From assembly GCF_003477705.1 (NCBI RefSeq), contig NZ_QUDV01000010.1:49245-113244 (forward strand): a stretch of 64,000 nucleotides of DNA, given 5' to 3'. Position numbers and translations under genes: made by a program. The notes under the pieces are model-generated. The model was not told the origin of the DNA and did not search any database. It saw only the letters and a list, made by a program, of their open reading frames with translations. Shown here piece after piece: positions 61,364-64,000 of this stretch; the stretch's first letter is position 1, and each line of letters starts with the position of its first letter. The stretch comes from Dorea sp. AF36-15AT. GTDB lineage: Bacteria; Bacillota; Clostridia; Lachnospirales; Lachnospiraceae.

Positions 61364-63124
61364 GTGAAAAAGCAAACACTTGTGCCTCTTATCGTTTTTT
61401 TACTGGGCATATGCCTTGTTAGTTTGATTGTATACAAAACAGACACCCACGAAAAAGAGCAGAGACACATAACAGCACAATTAAACGTAGCCACCTATGG
61501 CGAACAAATAAAGAATGAAATTACAAATGGAATTGAGATCACAGATACCTTGAAGCAAATCTTAATAAGTGAAGATGGCGAAATCCATCAGTTTGAAACA
61601 ATTGCAGGAAATCTTATGTCTGATTCTATTGAAAGTGTACAGCTCGCTCCTAATGGTGTTGTTACAGATATTTATCCGGCTAATGAAAATGAGGCAGGTA
61701 AGATTGATTTGCTCCATGATAAAGACCGCAGAAAAATTTCCTGTTACGCAAGAGACAACCATACAATCATTACGCAGGGCCCCTTCAAATTAAAACAGGG
61801 AGGATATGGAATTGCAGTCCGCAATCCCGTATACCTGAAAGATAAAAACGGACATGAGTATTTCTGGGGATTTACTATTGTTATCCTGCGTGTTCCGGAT
61901 ATTTTTTCAGATTCAATCAGTGCACTTTCAAATTTTGGATACGAATATAAAATTTCAAAAACAGTCGCTCCATGGAGTGATACTTATAAAGTGGTTTATC
62001 AATCAGATGGGCAAACAAATCATCCTGTTTCTTATACATTTACAATAGGAGATGAAAACTGGAAATTTGAAGTAAGTCCTAAAAGTGGATGGAGAAATGC
62101 CACTCTACTGACAATCATCATCGGAATGTTTCTTACAATAAGCCTTCTCCTGTCAGTTCTTACCAGAATATGGTTAGTAGAAAATGAACATAAGAAAAAG
62201 TTTCAGATACTGGCGCGCACAGATTCTCTTACAAATATTTATAACCGCTATGGATTTGATGAATTTACAGAAAAAATGATTCAAAAAAATCCAAAAGCAC
62301 ATTTTGTGGCTGCGCTCCTTGATATCGATGATTTCAAGTTTATTAATGATATCTATGGACATAATTACGGAGACAGGGCGCTAAAGAATCTTGCAGACAG
62401 CATGAAGACTTTTTTCCCATCCGATGCATTACTTGGAAGAAATGGTGGTGACGAATTCTGCATTCTTTTACCAAATTGTACCTTTGCAGAAGCAGATATA
62501 CAGCTGCAGAAATTCACCAAACTTCCTAAATCATTCTCATACCATGGTAAGGAACATGCATTTTATATTTCTCTAGGATATGCAGAATATCCAACATTTG
62601 CATCCAATCGTTCACAGCTCATGCGCTGCGCAGATGCCGCTCTTTATGAAATAAAGCTTCATGGAAAAAATGGATGTATGGTCTACAGAGAAGGACTTCG
62701 GTCAGGTGCCCGCAAACAACTTGGATTCACATTCAAGGATATCTCTGAACATCTTCCAGGTGCATTCATCATATACAGAGCTGACAAAGAAGATGATGAA
62801 CTATTTTTTGCAAATGATGAATTTCTTCATATGTCCGGATATAAAGATATAGATGAACTGTTCAGACTTACTGAGAAAAGTTTTCGCAACTTGATTCGTG
62901 AAGATGAACAGCAACAGATAGAATCAAGTATCTGGGAACAGATTGACAATGGCAATGAAAATGACTATATTCACTTTCATCTTCGAAAAGCTAACGGAAC
63001 TTATTTTTCTGTTCTTGATCATGGAAGAATTGTAGAGAGCCCGCAATACGGGAAAGTATTTTATGTATTGTTCATGGATTTGGAAGATATGCATATTCGT
63101 TACAATGATAAATTCGCAAGATAA
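61364..63124 (+). CDS. membrane diguanylate cyclase with C-terminal PAS domain
   Basis: I choose the GTG at 61364, eight bases after GAGGT; the same leader is kept in the scar at 53030. The 586-residue product has a membrane helix at about residues 7-24, an outside CHASE-like sensor, a second helix (about 247-267), a GGDEF domain with the intact motif RNGGDEF (361-365) and a PAS domain (about 460-575). The RxxD inhibitory site is absent at the usual place. It makes cyclic di-GMP from two GTP. Confidence 0.92.
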   Translation: MKKQTLVPLIVFLLGICLVSLIVYKTDTHEKEQRHITAQLNVATYGEQIKNEITNGIEITDTLKQILISEDGEIHQFETIAGNLMSDSIESVQLAPNGVVTDIYPANENEAGKIDLLHDKDRRKISCYARDNHTIITQGPFKLKQGGYGIAVRNPVYLKDKNGHEYFWGFTIVILRVPDIFSDSISALSNFGYEYKISKTVAPWSDTYKVVYQSDGQTNHPVSYTFTIGDENWKFEVSPKSGWRNATLLTIIIGMFLTISLLLSVLTRIWLVENEHKKKFQILARTDSLTNIYNRYGFDEFTEKMIQKNPKAHFVAALLDIDDFKFINDIYGHNYGDRALKNLADSMKTFFPSDALLGRNGGDEFCILLPNCTFAEADIQLQKFTKLPKSFSYHGKEHAFYISLGYAEYPTFASNRSQLMRCADAALYEIKLHGKNGCMVYREGLRSGARKQLGFTFKDISEHLPGAFIIYRADKEDDELFFANDEFLHMSGYKDIDELFRLTEKSFRNLIREDEQQQIESSIWEQIDNGNENDYIHFHLRKANGTYFSVLDHGRIVESPQYGKVFYVLFMDLEDMHIRYNDKFAR

Positions 63125-63410
63125 AATATTGCAAAAAAACAGAGCGTATGATCTATTTTCATATAATGTTTATGTCGGCAAGCTCTATCAAAAGGAAATC
63201 GACTTTGTTGCTCAGAGAGGCAGCGAGAAGATTTATATTCAGGTCAGCGACAACATTTCCGGGCAGGAAACATTTGAGAGAGAATACTCTCCTCTGCTTC
63301 AGATTCGAGATGCTTATCCGAAAATGATTATTGCCAGAACCAAACATCCCCAATATAGTTATGAAGGAATCGAAATTCACGATATAGCCGATTGGTTACT
63401 ACAAGAATAA
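63117..63410 (+). pseudogene. C-terminal fragment of a DUF4143 ATPase
   Basis: About 97 codons reading [29 protein letters not shown] and [14 protein letters not shown] match the C-terminal DUF4143 nuclease-like end of AAA ATP-binding proteins common in gut anaerobes. The ATPase part, Walker motifs and a proper start are missing. The frame begins inside the end of the diguanylate cyclase gene, so a rearrangement joined the two. Confidence 0.75.
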
Positions 63411-63418
63411 GCAGGGCG

Positions 63419-63460
63419 AAATATCTCTGTCATTCTCTTTTGAAATGATAGAGATATTTT
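63419..63460 (+). terminator. terminator after the DUF4143 fragment
   Basis: AATATCTCTGTCATT pairs with the AATGATAGAGATATT block, followed by T residues. It was probably the terminator of the lost ATPase gene. Confidence 0.8.
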
Positions 63461-63464
63461 TATT

Positions 63465-63670
63465 ATGACGGAGATTGTAGATGAATCCAGACGAAGCATC
63501 CTGCGAAAAGAGTTTTATATGGACGTACTGAACTGTGATCCGATGTAGTTGAAAATCCACTTGAAAGCAAAGACTACACCATCAAGGTGGTCACAAAAAA
63601 GAGTGTTGAAAAAGTAATCCGGGGAACCTACGATAAGAAAGGTTTGAACTGTATAACATCTTTTCTCTGA
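63465..63670 (+). pseudogene. frame-shifted gene remnant
   Basis: A frame from the ATG at 63465 (MTEIVDESRRSILRKEFYMD) stops at the TAG at 63546-63548, and a second frame continues with VENPLESKDYTIKVVTKK and SVEKVIRGTYDKKG. Together they look like one protein broken by a frameshift. Family not recognised. Confidence 0.4.
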
Positions 63671-63780
63671 CATTTCTTTGTCCTCTTTTCTTTGAATTAT
63701 GAAAGAAAAATTATCCCTTCATATAACGAAACGCTCAGAGCCTGTTTTACAGTGGTCAAAAGCAAATTTTTTTACTTTTT

Positions 63781-63827
63781 TTCTTACGAGTTTTCTTGCG
63801 AGTTTTTTTTAATGCCACTCGTAAGAA
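63781..63827. repeat. inverted repeat in the right-end non-coding stretch
   Basis: TTCTTACGAG (63781-63790) and CTCGTAAGAA (63818-63827) are perfect inverted copies, and TTTTCTTGCGAG between them is a near direct copy of the first arm. The rest of 63671-64000 shows no gene; AT-rich tracts dominate. Confidence 0.6.
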
Positions 63828-64000
63828 ACTCGTAACATTAGATTTCTGCATTTTTCTTGAAATCAAGTAAAAGAAAAAGAGCATATGGAATTGAATCCAT
63901 ACACTCTATGATTACTGAAACTTTATTTCATTTTTAATTCAACAAACTGTTAAGGAAACAATCGGAGTTGGTGTAAACGAAAAAGCAGCCTTGAGTTCTG

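Noticed and set aside
63063..63116. Start of the DUF4143 fragment inside the cyclase gene
   Set aside because: Those codons are an out-of-frame reading of the cyclase end; only sequence after about 63117 resembles the ATPase family.
1..64000. tRNA or rRNA genes, prophage structural genes, insertion sequences with transposase
   Set aside because: I looked on both strands and found no cloverleaf-like tRNA, no rRNA segment, no transposase, integrase or phage structural gene that I could support.

Overview
The window looks like chromosome of an anaerobic, spore-forming Clostridia of the Lachnospiraceae type (inference from gene content, not from a search). Support: the yaaO-holB-ricT-yabB-rsmI order known from Bacillus and clostridia, spore genes (BofA, SpoIID, SpoIIQ-like, CwlD-like), reverse rubrerythrin, MecA, an isoleucine T-box before ileS, a DUF5702/Flp1-type Tad pilus locus, and moderate G+C. 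Most genes lie on the minus strand.

Layout. 1-7.2 kb: rsmI (cut by the left edge), yabB-like methyltransferase, ricT, holB, a guanylate-kinase-like protein and a PLP decarboxylase, then a membrane protein, mtnN and a TSCPD protein. 7.5-11.2 kb: a secreted protein, an anti-sigma-like protein, murG on the plus strand, an ECF sigma factor and a HIT protein. 11.3-19.9 kb: a ten-gene minus-strand Tad/Flp pilus operon with a consensus-like promoter at its head. Inside it a 27-bp inverted repeat (25/27 identical, 19 bp perfect) encloses the ribosome-binding site and start codon of one TadE-like gene, which makes a candidate invertible ON/OFF switch. 19.9-31.1 kb: bofA, deaminase, threonylcarbamoyl-AMP synthase, spore amidase, GH18 protein, mecA, NlpC/P60 hydrolase, a Fur-family regulator, rubrerythrin, hemolysin III and DinD, with two families of intergenic repeats. 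31.2-31.5 kb: a 27-codon holin-like toxin gene faced by a perfect consensus promoter on the other strand, which reads as a complete type I toxin-antitoxin locus.

31.5-46.6 kb: GIY-YIG protein, a 1458-residue VWA/isopeptide pilin-like surface protein, SpoIIQ-like and SpoIID, glgP, T-box-ileS, D-Ala-D-Ala carboxypeptidase and a HAD phosphatase. 46.6-50.9 kb: the most unusual region. A Rep_3-type plasmid replication initiator, a WYL regulator and a kinase-like protein lacking the catalytic Asp form one minus-strand operon. Upstream lie two iteron arrays: seven direct copies at exactly 38-bp spacing and six inverted copies at exactly 22-bp spacing, followed by an AT-rich stretch. No mobilisation, partition or integrase gene is visible nearby.

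50.9-64 kb: a three-gene DUF4230 cluster, an HTH regulator, a hybrid histidine kinase with its binding lipoprotein, VOC and EFR1-type proteins, a peptide deformylase, an arsR-DUF5714-arsC operon, a diguanylate cyclase and decayed gene fragments. The region between the HTH gene and the hybrid kinase carries a scar joining the leader and the last 55 bp of a second copy of the diguanylate cyclase gene found 10 kb further on. All functions are read from sequence motifs and recalled family knowledge; no searches were run.
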